DNA of 64,000 nt from NCBI GenBank assembly GCA_002364735.1, contig DEZB01000030.1:1-64000 (forward strand), given 5' to 3'. Source of the stretch: Bacteroidales bacterium UBA3143 (GTDB taxonomy: Bacteria > Bacteroidota > Bacteroidia > Bacteroidales > Dysgonomonadaceae). Position numbers and translations under genes: made by a program. Every line of letters begins with the position of its first letter. Position 1 is the stretch's first letter. Positions 37,609 through 46,377 of this stretch are shown here, piece after piece. Under the pieces are notes generated by a model. The model searched no databases, was not told the origin of the DNA, and worked only from the letters and a program-made list of their open reading frames with translations.

Positions 37609-37638
37609 AAGGTCAAGAGTCTATTGACTCTTGACCTT
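37609..37638 (-). terminator. Strong hairpin between citrate synthase and icd
   Basis: A 13-bp perfect stem (37609-37621 with 37626-37638) with a 4-nt loop, followed on the minus strand by TTTACAATAAAAAAAC. It could be a partial terminator, processing site or stabilising stem within the group. No promoter element is visible for icd beyond it. Confidence 0.65.
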
Positions 37639-37658
37639 CAATTAATCTTTACTTTATA

Positions 37659-39011
37659 TTAGCGCTTTTCCATTGGAACAAATTCTTGTTGCTCCCTCAC
37701 ATTTTTGTATGCAGGACGAATAATTCGTTTGCTACTGAAATTCAACTCTTCAATTCTATGCGCTGTCCAACCCACAATGCGTGCCATGGCAAACAAAGGT
37801 GAGAAGACCTCTTCGGGCAAGCCGATAGACTTGTACACAAAACCAGAATAGAAGTCAACATTGATGCAAGTTTTTGCAGCTTCTGGACCTTTAAACTTGT
37901 AGAACATTTCCAAAGCCCGTTCTTCTATCAATTCCATCAAGGCAAACTCTTTCTCCAAGCCTTTTTCTTTGGCCAAATCGCGAGCCATTTCTTTTAATAA
38001 CCCTGCACGGGGGTCACTTAGTCTATAAACAGCATGACCTATACCATATATTAAACCAGACTTATCGAAAGCTTCCTTATTTAATATTTTAGTCAAATAA
38101 GCATCCACTTCATCTACATCTTCCCAGTCGCTAATATTTTTCTTCATGTCATCGTGTTGCGCAGTAACCTTCACATTTGCACCACCATGTAATGGACCCT
38201 TAAGCGAACCAATACCTGCAGCAATAGATGAGTAAGTATCAGTTTCTGTAGAACTGGTAACACGCACCGAGAAAGTAGAGTTGTTACCACCTCCGTGATC
38301 AGCGTGAAGAATCAGTGCTAAGTCAAGTATTTTAATATCCAGTTCGGTGTAGTTGTTATGACCTTTCATCATAAACAAAAAGTTCTCTGCCACCGATTTT
38401 GTTTCATCTGGATGACGCACATGGAGCGATCGAGCTTGTTGATTATGCCTTAAAACATTGTAGGCATAAGCAATAATGGTTGGGAACTTTGCAATCAAAT
38501 TAATAGATTGACGAATGAGGTTATCCTTTGATACATTGTCCGGATCTTCATCATAAATATATAGCTCCAACACACTACGTGCCAAAATATTCATAATGTT
38601 TTTGCCTTGAAGAGACAAAATATTCATTGTAGCATTATGAGCCAACGGCATGGTGTGCATCATATAACTTCTGAATGATTCCAATTCATCTTTATTTGGT
38701 AGAGAACCCGAAAGCAATAAGAAAGCGGTCTCTTCAAACCCTAATCTATCGTCTTTTTGTATACCACGCACCAAATCTTCTACATTTATACCACGGTAAT
38801 ATAATCTTCCTGGTACAGGTTTTAATGAGCCATCTTCATTTCTTTCATACCCTACAACATCACCTACACGGGTTAGACCTGCCAGTACGCCAGAGTGGTC
38901 TTCATTTCTTAATCCACGCTTCACACCCATTTCCTTGAAAAGCGTTTTAGGGATGTTACTGGTTGTTTTAATCGATTCTGATAATCTTGTAACTAATTCT
39001 TTATTTTCCAT
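37659..39011 (-). CDS. gltA: Citrate synthase
   Basis: Condenses acetyl-CoA and oxaloacetate to citrate. It is 450 residues. The catalytic histidines and aspartate are in LHADHGGGNNSTFSVR, GPLHGGANVKV with YGIGHAVY, and CINVDFYSGFVYKSIG. The N-terminal stretch VGDVVGYERNEDGSLKPVPGRLYYRGINVEDLV is the form found in Bacteroidetes. It lies 14 bp downstream of the bacterial-type isocitrate dehydrogenase, so they form an operon. Aconitase, often in this cluster in Bacteroides, is absent from the window. Confidence 0.95.
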   Translation of the reverse strand: MENKELVTRLSESIKTTSNIPKTLFKEMGVKRGLRNEDHSGVLAGLTRVGDVVGYERNEDGSLKPVPGRLYYRGINVEDLVRGIQKDDRLGFEETAFLLLSGSLPNKDELESFRSYMMHTMPLAHNATMNILSLQGKNIMNILARSVLELYIYDEDPDNVSKDNLIRQSINLIAKFPTIIAYAYNVLRHNQQARSLHVRHPDETKSVAENFLFMMKGHNNYTELDIKILDLALILHADHGGGNNSTFSVRVTSSTETDTYSSIAAGIGSLKGPLHGGANVKVTAQHDDMKKNISDWEDVDEVDAYLTKILNKEAFDKSGLIYGIGHAVYRLSDPRAGLLKEMARDLAKEKGLEKEFALMELIEERALEMFYKFKGPEAAKTCINVDFYSGFVYKSIGLPEEVFSPLFAMARIVGWTAHRIEELNFSSKRIIRPAYKNVREQQEFVPMEKR

Positions 39012-39025
39012 ACAGTTTTTTTCTT

Positions 39026-40291
39026 TTAAAGATTATGTATAAGTTGTTCTGAGAATTCTGTTGTTGATAGTGACTTGCTGTCTTTCATAAAACGAGCTAA
39101 GTCATGTGTTGCAATACCTTTTTTAAATGAATCTTCAAGCGCCGTTGTTATTAAGTCGGCAGCTTCATTCCATTTCATATATTCCAGCATCATTACAGCT
39201 GATAGCAACATAGAGCAAGGGTTTGCTTTGTTTTGACCGGCTATGTCTGGAGCTGTGCCATGGGTTGCTTCAAAAATGGCATGCCCTGTGTTATAATTAA
39301 TATTTGCTCCTGGCGCAATTCCTATACCGCCCACCATTGCTGCCAATTGGTCTGATATATAATCACCGTTTAAGTTAAGCGTGGCAATCACTGAATACTC
39401 TTCAGGTTTTAGCAATGTGTTTTGCAAAAATGCATCGGCTATCACATCTTTAATTAATATCATGCCCTTTTCTTCGGCTTCTTTATATGATTTAACGGCT
39501 GCCGTAATGCCTTGCGCATTCTTTATCTTATCAAACTTGTTGTTCGTATAAACTTGATTAGGGAATTCACGTTCGGCCAAGTCATACCCCCACTTCTTGA
39601 AACCACCTTCGGTATATTTCATTATATTGCCTTTGTGCACCAATGTCACCGACGGCACCTTATGCTCAATGGCATATTCAATGGCTGCTCTCACCAATCT
39701 TTCTGTTCCCTCTCGCGAAACAGGTTTAATACCTATTGAGGTTGTTTCCGGAAAGCGAATCTTTGCAACTCCCATTTCATTCTTTAGAAAGTTAAGCACC
39801 TTCTCAACTTCGGGTGTACCTGCATTCCATTCAATTCCTGCATATATATCTTCGGTGTTCTCCCTAAAAATAGTGATGTTTACTTTTTCAGGATGAAGCA
39901 ATGGTGTTGCAACACCCTTGAACCATCGAACTGGACGCAAACACACAAACAAATCCAGCTCTTGACGCAAAGCAACGTTCAAAGAACGTATCCCTTCACC
40001 CACTGGTGTTGTTAGTGGTCCTTTAATACCCACTAAATATTTGCGAAATGCTTGAATTGTTTCTTCAGGAAGCCAGTTGCCAGTTGCAATGTGTGCTTTG
40101 TCTCCTGCTAATACCTCTTTCCAATCTATTTTCTTTTCATCATTGTAGGCTACACTCACCGCTTTATCAACAATCTTTTTCACCGATGCCCAAATCTCTT
40201 TGCCCACACCATCACCTTCTATAAAAGGAATGGTTGGATAGTTCGGTACTACAAGATCATTATTTATAAATTCTATTATTTGAGGAGTCAT
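39026..40291 (-). CDS. icd: Isocitrate dehydrogenase, bacterial type, predicted NAD-dependent
   Basis: Oxidises isocitrate to 2-oxoglutarate. It is 421 residues of the E. coli-like subfamily: [11 protein letters not shown] near 24, the isocitrate loop [17 protein letters not shown] (Ser103 matches the E. coli regulatory Ser113), and [13 protein letters not shown]. The coenzyme loop reads [17 protein letters not shown]. Asp349, Ile350 and Ala356 stand where E. coli has Lys344, Tyr345 and Val351. Asp, Ile and Ala are the residues that switch the enzyme to NAD. It is the first gene of the group with gltA and the NADP-type icd. Confidence 0.92.
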   Translation of the reverse strand: MTPQIIEFINNDLVVPNYPTIPFIEGDGVGKEIWASVKKIVDKAVSVAYNDEKKIDWKEVLAGDKAHIATGNWLPEETIQAFRKYLVGIKGPLTTPVGEGIRSLNVALRQELDLFVCLRPVRWFKGVATPLLHPEKVNITIFRENTEDIYAGIEWNAGTPEVEKVLNFLKNEMGVAKIRFPETTSIGIKPVSREGTERLVRAAIEYAIEHKVPSVTLVHKGNIMKYTEGGFKKWGYDLAEREFPNQVYTNNKFDKIKNAQGITAAVKSYKEAEEKGMILIKDVIADAFLQNTLLKPEEYSVIATLNLNGDYISDQLAAMVGGIGIAPGANINYNTGHAIFEATHGTAPDIAGQNKANPCSMLLSAVMMLEYMKWNEAADLITTALEDSFKKGIATHDLARFMKDSKSLSTTEFSEQLIHNL

Positions 40292-40658
40292 TGCGATTGT
40301 ATAATTTTAAAACAGTATGTAATTGGATAAAGCTACGATCAACTTGTGATAATGCTTACAGAGATATTATTTAAACATAAATTTAATAATAAAGTTCACG
40401 CTTCAATTTTCTATTAAAGGATATATGATATGTTAAACAACACATTTCTTTAAAACTATAACATTAATCCTTTTATTAGCAATATGAATATATATTGACT
40501 TATTGTATAGTGATAACTGAATATCTATTCCATAACACAATCAATCGCAGGCGAATTTAATAAAAGTGAATTAATTTGTCGACCATTTTGAATATATTTT
40601 GTATTTTCGGGACAAATTTGAGTGCAAGGACTAATACAAGATATTAATCAAATATATA
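40292..40658. other. Divergent intergenic region icd/OPT
   Basis: 367 bases, very AT-rich, without a gene or RNA candidate. The TATATTTG at 40649-40656 on the minus strand could start a 360-nt leader for the icd operon. On the plus strand only imperfect elements (TATTTTCG preceded by TTTTG-rich DNA) lie before the OPT start. Confidence 0.3.
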
Positions 40659-42728
40659 ATGAAGGAAGAAGAGAAAGTAAAAGGACTACCCGAGAATGCT
40701 TCACGCGAGCTGAAGCCAGGGGAAGAGTACAAACCGGTAATGTCTCCTGATAGGGAGTATCGGGAAGTTAATTTCAGATCAGTTTCAATAGGATTACTGA
40801 TGGCAGTTTTGTTTTCAGCTGCTGCTGCTTATCTTGGTCTAAAGGTAGGTCAAGTGTTTGAAGCCGCCATACCAATTGCCATTATCGCCGTTGGTTTGTC
40901 CACTGCTACAAAGCGCAAAAACTCTTTGGGTGAGAATGTAATCATTCAATCTATTGGATCCAGTTCGGGCGTTGTTGTTGCGGGAGCCATTTTCACACTA
41001 CCTGCTTTGTATATTCTACAGGCAAAATATCCAGAAATATCAGTCAGCTTTCTACAAGTGTTTGTGAGTTCTCTACTTGGAGGCATCTTAGGAATACTTT
41101 TTCTCATTCCTTTTAGAAAATATTTTGTGAAAGATATGCACGGTAAATATCCATTTCCTGAGGCTACAGCCACTACACAAGTATTGGTGTCGGGCGAAAA
41201 AGGTGGCGACCAAGCAAAACCATTACTTATGGCCGGTATCATTGGTGGACTTTACGATTTCACCATTGCCACATTTGGTGGATGGGCCGAGGTGTTCACT
41301 ACACGTGTAGTTCCAGCAGGCGTTGCACTTGCTGACAAAGCAAAAGTTGTTTTCAAGCTTAATGTGGGTGCTGCGGTTTTAGGACTGGGTTATATAGTTG
41401 GTTTGAAGTATGCAGCCATTATCACCATTGGATCTGCCATGGTTTGGTTCATCATCATTCCTCTGTTACCTTTAGTTAGCGATGCAATGGCAACCACACT
41501 CAACCCTGCATTTGTGGGAACAGTTGGCAACTTATCTCCTGAAGATATTTTCTCTATATTTGGTCGTCACATCGGTATTGGAGGTATTGCCATGGCTGGT
41601 GTTATTGGCATCATCAAGTCGTGGGACATTATAAAAGGTGCTGTTGGGTTAGCTACCAAAGAGATGGGTGGTAAACTACCTGCTACAGATGTAAAGGTTA
41701 AACGCACACAACGTGATATCTCCATGAAGTTTATTTCCGTTGCTGTGATTGTAGCGTTAGCAGCAACCTTCATCTTTTTCTATTTTGGTGTTGTTAATAA
41801 TTTAATGCATGCCATAGTTGCCATATTGGTAGTAGCAATAATTGCTTTCTTGTTTACAACCGTTGCTGCAAACGCAATTGCAATTGTAGGTACTAACCCT
41901 GTTTCGGGTATGACACTTATGACTCTGATTCTTGCATCGGTTGTTTTGGTTGCAATTGGTTTAAAAGGGACCACGGGAATGGTTGCTGCAATGATAATTG
42001 GGAGTGTTGTATGTACGGCACTCTCTATGGCTGGAGGATTCATCACCGATCTTAAAATTGGGTATTGGTTGGGAACAACTCCAAAGAAACAAGAGACATG
42101 GAAGTTTCTTGGCACATTGGTATCGGCTGCAACTGTAGGTGGAGTTATTATATTATTGAACAAAACATATGGTTTTGTTGGCGAAGGTGCATTGGTTGCG
42201 CCACAAGCAAATGCCATGGCTGCCGTTATTGACCCATTGATGACTGGAACTGGTGCTCCTTGGATACTGTATGCTGCTGGGGCGCTCCTTGCCATAGTGC
42301 TTACATTCCTCAAGATACCTGCATTGGCTTTTGCTTTGGGTATGTTTATTCCTTTCGAGTTGAATATCCCCCTGCTTATTGGTGGAGGAATCAGTTGGTT
42401 TGTTGCTTCTCGCAGCAAAGATATTGCATTAAACACAGCGCGCAGAGAAAAAGGAACATTACTTGCTTCTGGTTTAATAGCCGGAGGGGCATTGATGGGA
42501 GTTGTTAGTGCAGCCATTAAATTTATTCAAGACATACCAGCAGACGCTGCCATTAAAGCTGCTGGAACAATGAGTCCACAAGAAATTATGGAAATCAAGA
42601 ATAGCTACAATTGGATCAATGAGACTTGGGCAAATAGCAATGGTGCCATTTGGTTGTCATTGGTGATGTTCGCATTGTTGTGTGGCTATTTGGTTTGGGA
42701 TTCTATGAGAGCTGAGAAAGAATTATAA
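40659..42728 (+). CDS. Oligopeptide transporter, OPT family
   Basis: A 689-residue inner-membrane transporter with about 14-16 hydrophobic helices, of the prokaryotic OPT family that moves small peptides or metal-siderophore-like substrates. The N-terminal cytoplasmic tail is charged (MKEEEKVKGLPENASRELKPGEEYKPV), as usual. GKYPFPEATATTQVLVSGEKGGDQAK and the C-terminal ELNIPLLIGGGISWFVASRSKD are family-like stretches. It stands alone, with a perfect palindrome or terminator 20 bp downstream. The substrate is unknown. Confidence 0.9.
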   Translation: MKEEEKVKGLPENASRELKPGEEYKPVMSPDREYREVNFRSVSIGLLMAVLFSAAAAYLGLKVGQVFEAAIPIAIIAVGLSTATKRKNSLGENVIIQSIGSSSGVVVAGAIFTLPALYILQAKYPEISVSFLQVFVSSLLGGILGILFLIPFRKYFVKDMHGKYPFPEATATTQVLVSGEKGGDQAKPLLMAGIIGGLYDFTIATFGGWAEVFTTRVVPAGVALADKAKVVFKLNVGAAVLGLGYIVGLKYAAIITIGSAMVWFIIIPLLPLVSDAMATTLNPAFVGTVGNLSPEDIFSIFGRHIGIGGIAMAGVIGIIKSWDIIKGAVGLATKEMGGKLPATDVKVKRTQRDISMKFISVAVIVALAATFIFFYFGVVNNLMHAIVAILVVAIIAFLFTTVAANAIAIVGTNPVSGMTLMTLILASVVLVAIGLKGTTGMVAAMIIGSVVCTALSMAGGFITDLKIGYWLGTTPKKQETWKFLGTLVSAATVGGVIILLNKTYGFVGEGALVAPQANAMAAVIDPLMTGTGAPWILYAAGALLAIVLTFLKIPALAFALGMFIPFELNIPLLIGGGISWFVASRSKDIALNTARREKGTLLASGLIAGGALMGVVSAAIKFIQDIPADAAIKAAGTMSPQEIMEIKNSYNWINETWANSNGAIWLSLVMFALLCGYLVWDSMRAEKEL

Positions 42729-42749
42729 TATAGAATTATTGCATTTACT

Positions 42750-42777
42750 GTAGAGACGCAAAATTTTGCGTCTCTAC
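42750..42777. terminator. Perfect 28-bp palindrome after the OPT gene
   Basis: A gapless palindrome with 14-bp arms: it begins GTAGAGACGCAAAA and its reverse complement follows at once. TCTTATAT follows. It can act as a terminator for the OPT gene. Palindromes beginning GTAGAGACG are dispersed repeats in several bacterial groups, so it may also be a mobile small repeat. Confidence 0.7.
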
Positions 42778-42855
42778 TCTTATATATAAACATTTCGTTC
42801 TGCAACACATCTTTGTATTGTGAGCGAATCATTCTAAATAAACTGTGACACAATT

Positions 42856-45066
42856 ATGAAAAAGTTACTCCTCTACACCATCATTGTTTCTATTGCTATA
42901 ACATCTTGCACATTTTCGAAGCAAGAAACTATAAGCAAAGATGTTGATTACACCCAGTTTGTTGATCCATTTATTGGAACGGCATACACAGGTCACACCT
43001 TTCCTGGTGCTACATATCCATTGGGGATGTTACAACCCGGACCCGAAACGGGCAACTTCTCTTGGGATTATTGCTCAGGATATGTATATGGCGACTCTAC
43101 CATCACAGGTTTTTCGCAAACCCGTCTTAATGGAACTGGATGTATGGATTTGGGTGACTTGCTGATGCAGCCTTTCTCTGGCGAAAAGCGTGACAATATG
43201 CACAGCAAATACGACTTGATGAGCGAAGAAGCCACACCGGGTTATTATGCTGTGAAGCTAACAGACAACGATGTGAATGTTCAAATAACAACATCTCCAC
43301 ATGTAGCCTTTCACAAATACACTTTCAACAAAGATAAATCGGCAAACATATTGGCTGACTTTCAAAGCGGATTGGTAATGGATATAAGAGTACTTCATCG
43401 TCATATAATGGACAATGAAATCAACTTTGAAGACGATAAAACAATCACAGGCTATACAAAAAGAGAAGGATGGGCCAACAGAGAGTATTACTATGTAATC
43501 AGCTTTGACAAACCCATCATTGGTAAAGAAAAACTGGCCAAACAAGATCCACAAGAAAAAGCCCCTCGCTACATCCTGACTTTCGACATGCAAGACAACG
43601 AAGAGTTGAACATGAAGATAGCACTTTCATCAACCAGTATAGCGGGTGCAAAGGCGAACATGGCAGCAGAAGTATCAGGTTGGGACTTTGAAGCTGTGCG
43701 AGAAAATGCAGTGAAAGAATGGAATCGATACCTTTCACGTATTCATATTGAAGGACTGGACGAACAGAAGGTAAATTTCTATACTGCAATGTATCACCTT
43801 TACATTCAGCCAAACAACATTGCCGATATTGATGGCAAATATGTAGGTCCAAATGACGAAATCTCACAATCTTCGGATGGGAAACACTACTCTACCCTAT
43901 CTCAATGGGATACTTTTAGGGCAGCATTCCCAATGTACACATTGCTCAGCCCTGAATTGGTTCCCGAAATGGTTAACTCCATGTTGGATTTTAGCGAGCA
44001 ACAAGGGCATTTACCCATTTGGGGATTGTGGGGAAAAGAAACTTACACAATGATTGGAAATCACTCTGTGCCAATGATTGTGGATGCTTACTTAAAAGGC
44101 TTCGAAGGTTTTGATAGCGAACGTGCATTCAATGAAATAAAGAAATCAATTGTAACAAGCACACATCGAAAATCGAATTGGGATTTGTATGATAAATATG
44201 GTTATTTGCCTTACGATTTAGTGAAAGAGGAATCTGTTTCGCGCGTTATGGAGTGCGGATATAATGATTATGCAACTGCACTAATGGCAAAGAAGATGGG
44301 GAAAGATGATGAATTTGAATTTTTCAACAAACGCTCCAACTTCTATAAAAACTTATTTGATAAAGAATCGAAAGCAGTGCGTCCAAAAGATAGCAAAGGC
44401 AATTTCCTGACACCCTTCGATCCATACAGATTGGCTCACGCTGACTCTGAGGTGGGTGGACACTATACCGAAGGTAATGCTCGTCAGTATACTTGGCATG
44501 TATTGCAAGACATTCCAGGATTGATTGATTTGATGGGTGGAAAAGATGAAGCGGGCATCATTTTAGACTCATTGTTTTATACAACCAAAGAAACAACAGG
44601 AACACTTTCAGATGTTACAGGTCTAATAGGTCAATATGCCCATGGCAACGAGCCAAGCCATCATGTTACTTATATCTACCCCTATTTAGATCGTCCAAAA
44701 GAAGCTCAAAAATTGATTCGTCAGATCAGTACAGACTTTTACAAAGCACGTCCCGATGGATTGATTGGCAACAACGACTGTGGACAAATGTCTGCATGGT
44801 TCTTGTTTTCATCTATTGGTTTCTACCCGTTAGACCCAGTGAGTGGTGAGTTTGTAATTGGCGCACCTCAAGTGCCTGCAGCAACTATTTCTGTAGCAAA
44901 CGGAAAAACTTTTAGCATGAAAGCTGAAAACTTATCGGTTAATAATCTGTATGTTGATAGGGTTGAGCTGAATGGAGAGGCATATAATAAGAAAACCATC
45001 TTCTATAAAGATATTATGAATGGAGCTAACCTTGTGTTTTACATGACTGATAATGCCACAGAGTAA
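42856..45066 (+). CDS. GH92 family alpha-mannosidase, lipoprotein
   Basis: Calcium-dependent exo-alpha-mannosidases of family GH92 trim mannose from glycans such as N-glycans or yeast mannan. It is 736 residues. The signal peptide has the lipobox AITSC at Cys18. The N-terminal domain opens with VDPFIGTAYTGHTFPGATYPLGMLQPGPETG, a GH92 hallmark. The (alpha/alpha)6 catalytic domain contains GNDCGQMSAWFLFSSIGFYPLDP near residue 640, where the catalytic acids lie in the family. It is not in a polysaccharide utilisation locus. It may feed manA at 8.4 kb. Confidence 0.93.
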   Translation: MKKLLLYTIIVSIAITSCTFSKQETISKDVDYTQFVDPFIGTAYTGHTFPGATYPLGMLQPGPETGNFSWDYCSGYVYGDSTITGFSQTRLNGTGCMDLGDLLMQPFSGEKRDNMHSKYDLMSEEATPGYYAVKLTDNDVNVQITTSPHVAFHKYTFNKDKSANILADFQSGLVMDIRVLHRHIMDNEINFEDDKTITGYTKREGWANREYYYVISFDKPIIGKEKLAKQDPQEKAPRYILTFDMQDNEELNMKIALSSTSIAGAKANMAAEVSGWDFEAVRENAVKEWNRYLSRIHIEGLDEQKVNFYTAMYHLYIQPNNIADIDGKYVGPNDEISQSSDGKHYSTLSQWDTFRAAFPMYTLLSPELVPEMVNSMLDFSEQQGHLPIWGLWGKETYTMIGNHSVPMIVDAYLKGFEGFDSERAFNEIKKSIVTSTHRKSNWDLYDKYGYLPYDLVKEESVSRVMECGYNDYATALMAKKMGKDDEFEFFNKRSNFYKNLFDKESKAVRPKDSKGNFLTPFDPYRLAHADSEVGGHYTEGNARQYTWHVLQDIPGLIDLMGGKDEAGIILDSLFYTTKETTGTLSDVTGLIGQYAHGNEPSHHVTYIYPYLDRPKEAQKLIRQISTDFYKARPDGLIGNNDCGQMSAWFLFSSIGFYPLDPVSGEFVIGAPQVPAATISVANGKTFSMKAENLSVNNLYVDRVELNGEAYNKKTIFYKDIMNGANLVFYMTDNATE

Positions 45067-45141
45067 ATATTTATAAGAAAGATCGATTTAAAGAGAAGCT
45101 TTCGTCGCATATACTTACGGACAAAGATGCACATTTCAAGG

Positions 45142-45290
45142 TTTTCGAAATTCGGAAACCTTGAAAATTTAATTGGTGACACTTTCAGAAACTCGGAAAG
45201 CTTAAATATTCAGTTTATCATGCTTTTCGAAACTCGGAAACCTCGAAGAACTCAAAAAATGGACTTTCAAAAAGTCAAGAAACCTTTATG
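45142..45290. repeat. 40-42 bp tandem repeat array (C)
   Basis: Four imperfect units with equivalent positions at 45146, 45186, 45228 and 45268 (steps 40, 42, 40). Each begins with an imperfect palindrome of about 20 bp, such as GGTTTTCGAAATTCGGAAAC or CTTTCAGAAACTCGGAAAG, then about 20 bp of variable AT-rich DNA. A 61-codon frame (45127-45312) crosses it but follows the repeat and is not kept as a gene. It lies between convergent GH92 and EamA genes. Confidence 0.78.
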
Positions 45291-45314
45291 TCAAGCAAAC
45301 ATGACTTACTAAAA

Positions 45315-46193
45315 CTACATTTTCTTATAAGTTTCCCTGACCGCCTTCTTTTCATAAAATGTAATGGCAATTCCTGCCAATATAAATATACCCCCAATTA
45401 ACTTCACTATCGTAAACTCTTCTCCAAGAACAAACCATGCAAGAATGCTGGCAAATACAACTTGACTCAACAACGACAATGATAGACGGGTGGCTCGCAT
45501 CCGTTTAGTTGCATAACTGATAAGTAACCAAGCAAGCAGTTGACTCACCAATCCTTGTAATAATAAAGAAATCCAAGCATTAGTAGAGAAACCCCACAGC
45601 GATTGATTGGCAACCAAATTAACAACAAGCAAAAAGAGAGCACTACTAACCGAACTTAGCGTAATAAAAGAGACCACTTCCATTTTAGTTAATACATGTT
45701 TGCTCAAAAGAATATAGAGTGCATAAAAGAAACCTGAAAGAACTCCCAAAGTAAAGGCCCTGTCAAACGATAAAGTAAGAAATACCTCAACGCCAATAAA
45801 GATAGCAATGCCCACCATAGCCACCACAGTACCCACCCAAAAAGAGCGACGTGGTTTATTTTTGAAAAATAAAAAAGCAATTACCCCCACCCAGATTGGA
45901 GCTAAGTTAGTTAGCAACGTCCCTTGTGTAGCAGTAGATTGCTGTATGGACAAGTTCCAAAGAGAGATATCGGTGGCGAAGAGGACACCACAAACTGCGC
46001 CAAGACTTGCTACTTGCCATGAGGGGACTTTGAAAGTTCCTGTTATTAAAACATAACCGACCAATGCCACAGAAGCTATAGCCATGCGATAGAAAGCCGA
46101 GGTGAGTCCAGAGGTTAATTGCATACCAACTATAACTGGGAACAAGGAAATAGCTAAGATTCCTATCAATAAAGCAAAGCGAGTTTTTTTCAT
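45315..46193 (-). CDS. EamA/DMT family transporter
   Basis: A 292-residue inner-membrane protein with about ten hydrophobic helices in two EamA repeats (about 1-135 and 145-285). It belongs to the drug/metabolite transporter superfamily. NLAPIWVGVIAFLFFKNKPRRSFWVG and the C-terminal VVFASILAWFVLGEEFTIVKLIGGIFILAGI are typical. Substrates range over amino acids, metabolites and drugs and cannot be told here. It is transcribed alone from a -7 element at 46227-46234. Confidence 0.9.
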   Translation of the reverse strand: MKKTRFALLIGILAISLFPVIVGMQLTSGLTSAFYRMAIASVALVGYVLITGTFKVPSWQVASLGAVCGVLFATDISLWNLSIQQSTATQGTLLTNLAPIWVGVIAFLFFKNKPRRSFWVGTVVAMVGIAIFIGVEVFLTLSFDRAFTLGVLSGFFYALYILLSKHVLTKMEVVSFITLSSVSSALFLLVVNLVANQSLWGFSTNAWISLLLQGLVSQLLAWLLISYATKRMRATRLSLSLLSQVVFASILAWFVLGEEFTIVKLIGGIFILAGIAITFYEKKAVRETYKKM

Positions 46194-46226
46194 TTACTAA
46201 ATATGTGATATCATTAATTTGAACGG

Positions 46227-46234
46227 CAAAATTA
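46227..46234 (-). promoter_or_regulatory. -7 element of the EamA gene
   Basis: TAATTTTG on the minus strand, 33 bp upstream of the start codon; no TTTG at the usual distance. Confidence 0.4.
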
Positions 46235-46292
46235 CTTCAAATAAAGACGGTAAAAAAAACAATTAATTGAAAACAACCACACACATAATATA

Positions 46293-46325
46293 TTTGTAAT
46301 CACTTAGCGTGAACCCTTATTTTAG
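46293..46325 (+). promoter_or_regulatory. Promoter of the topoisomerase IB gene
   Basis: TTTG (46293-46296), a 21-bp spacer, then TATTTTAG (46318-46325), one mismatch from the consensus. It lies 52 bp upstream of the start codon. Confidence 0.55.
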
Positions 46326-46377
46326 AATGCTTGTTATATGATAAGTTCTAACAATTTTTTCTCCTCATTCACATTAT

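Noticed and set aside
41780..42517. 245-codon frame antisense to the OPT transporter
   Set aside because: A shadow frame of a clear membrane protein gene; its alanine/threonine/isoleucine-rich composition arises from the opposite strand.
45127..45312. 61-codon open frame after GH92
   Set aside because: It runs through the 41-bp repeat array and its sequence only mirrors the repeats.
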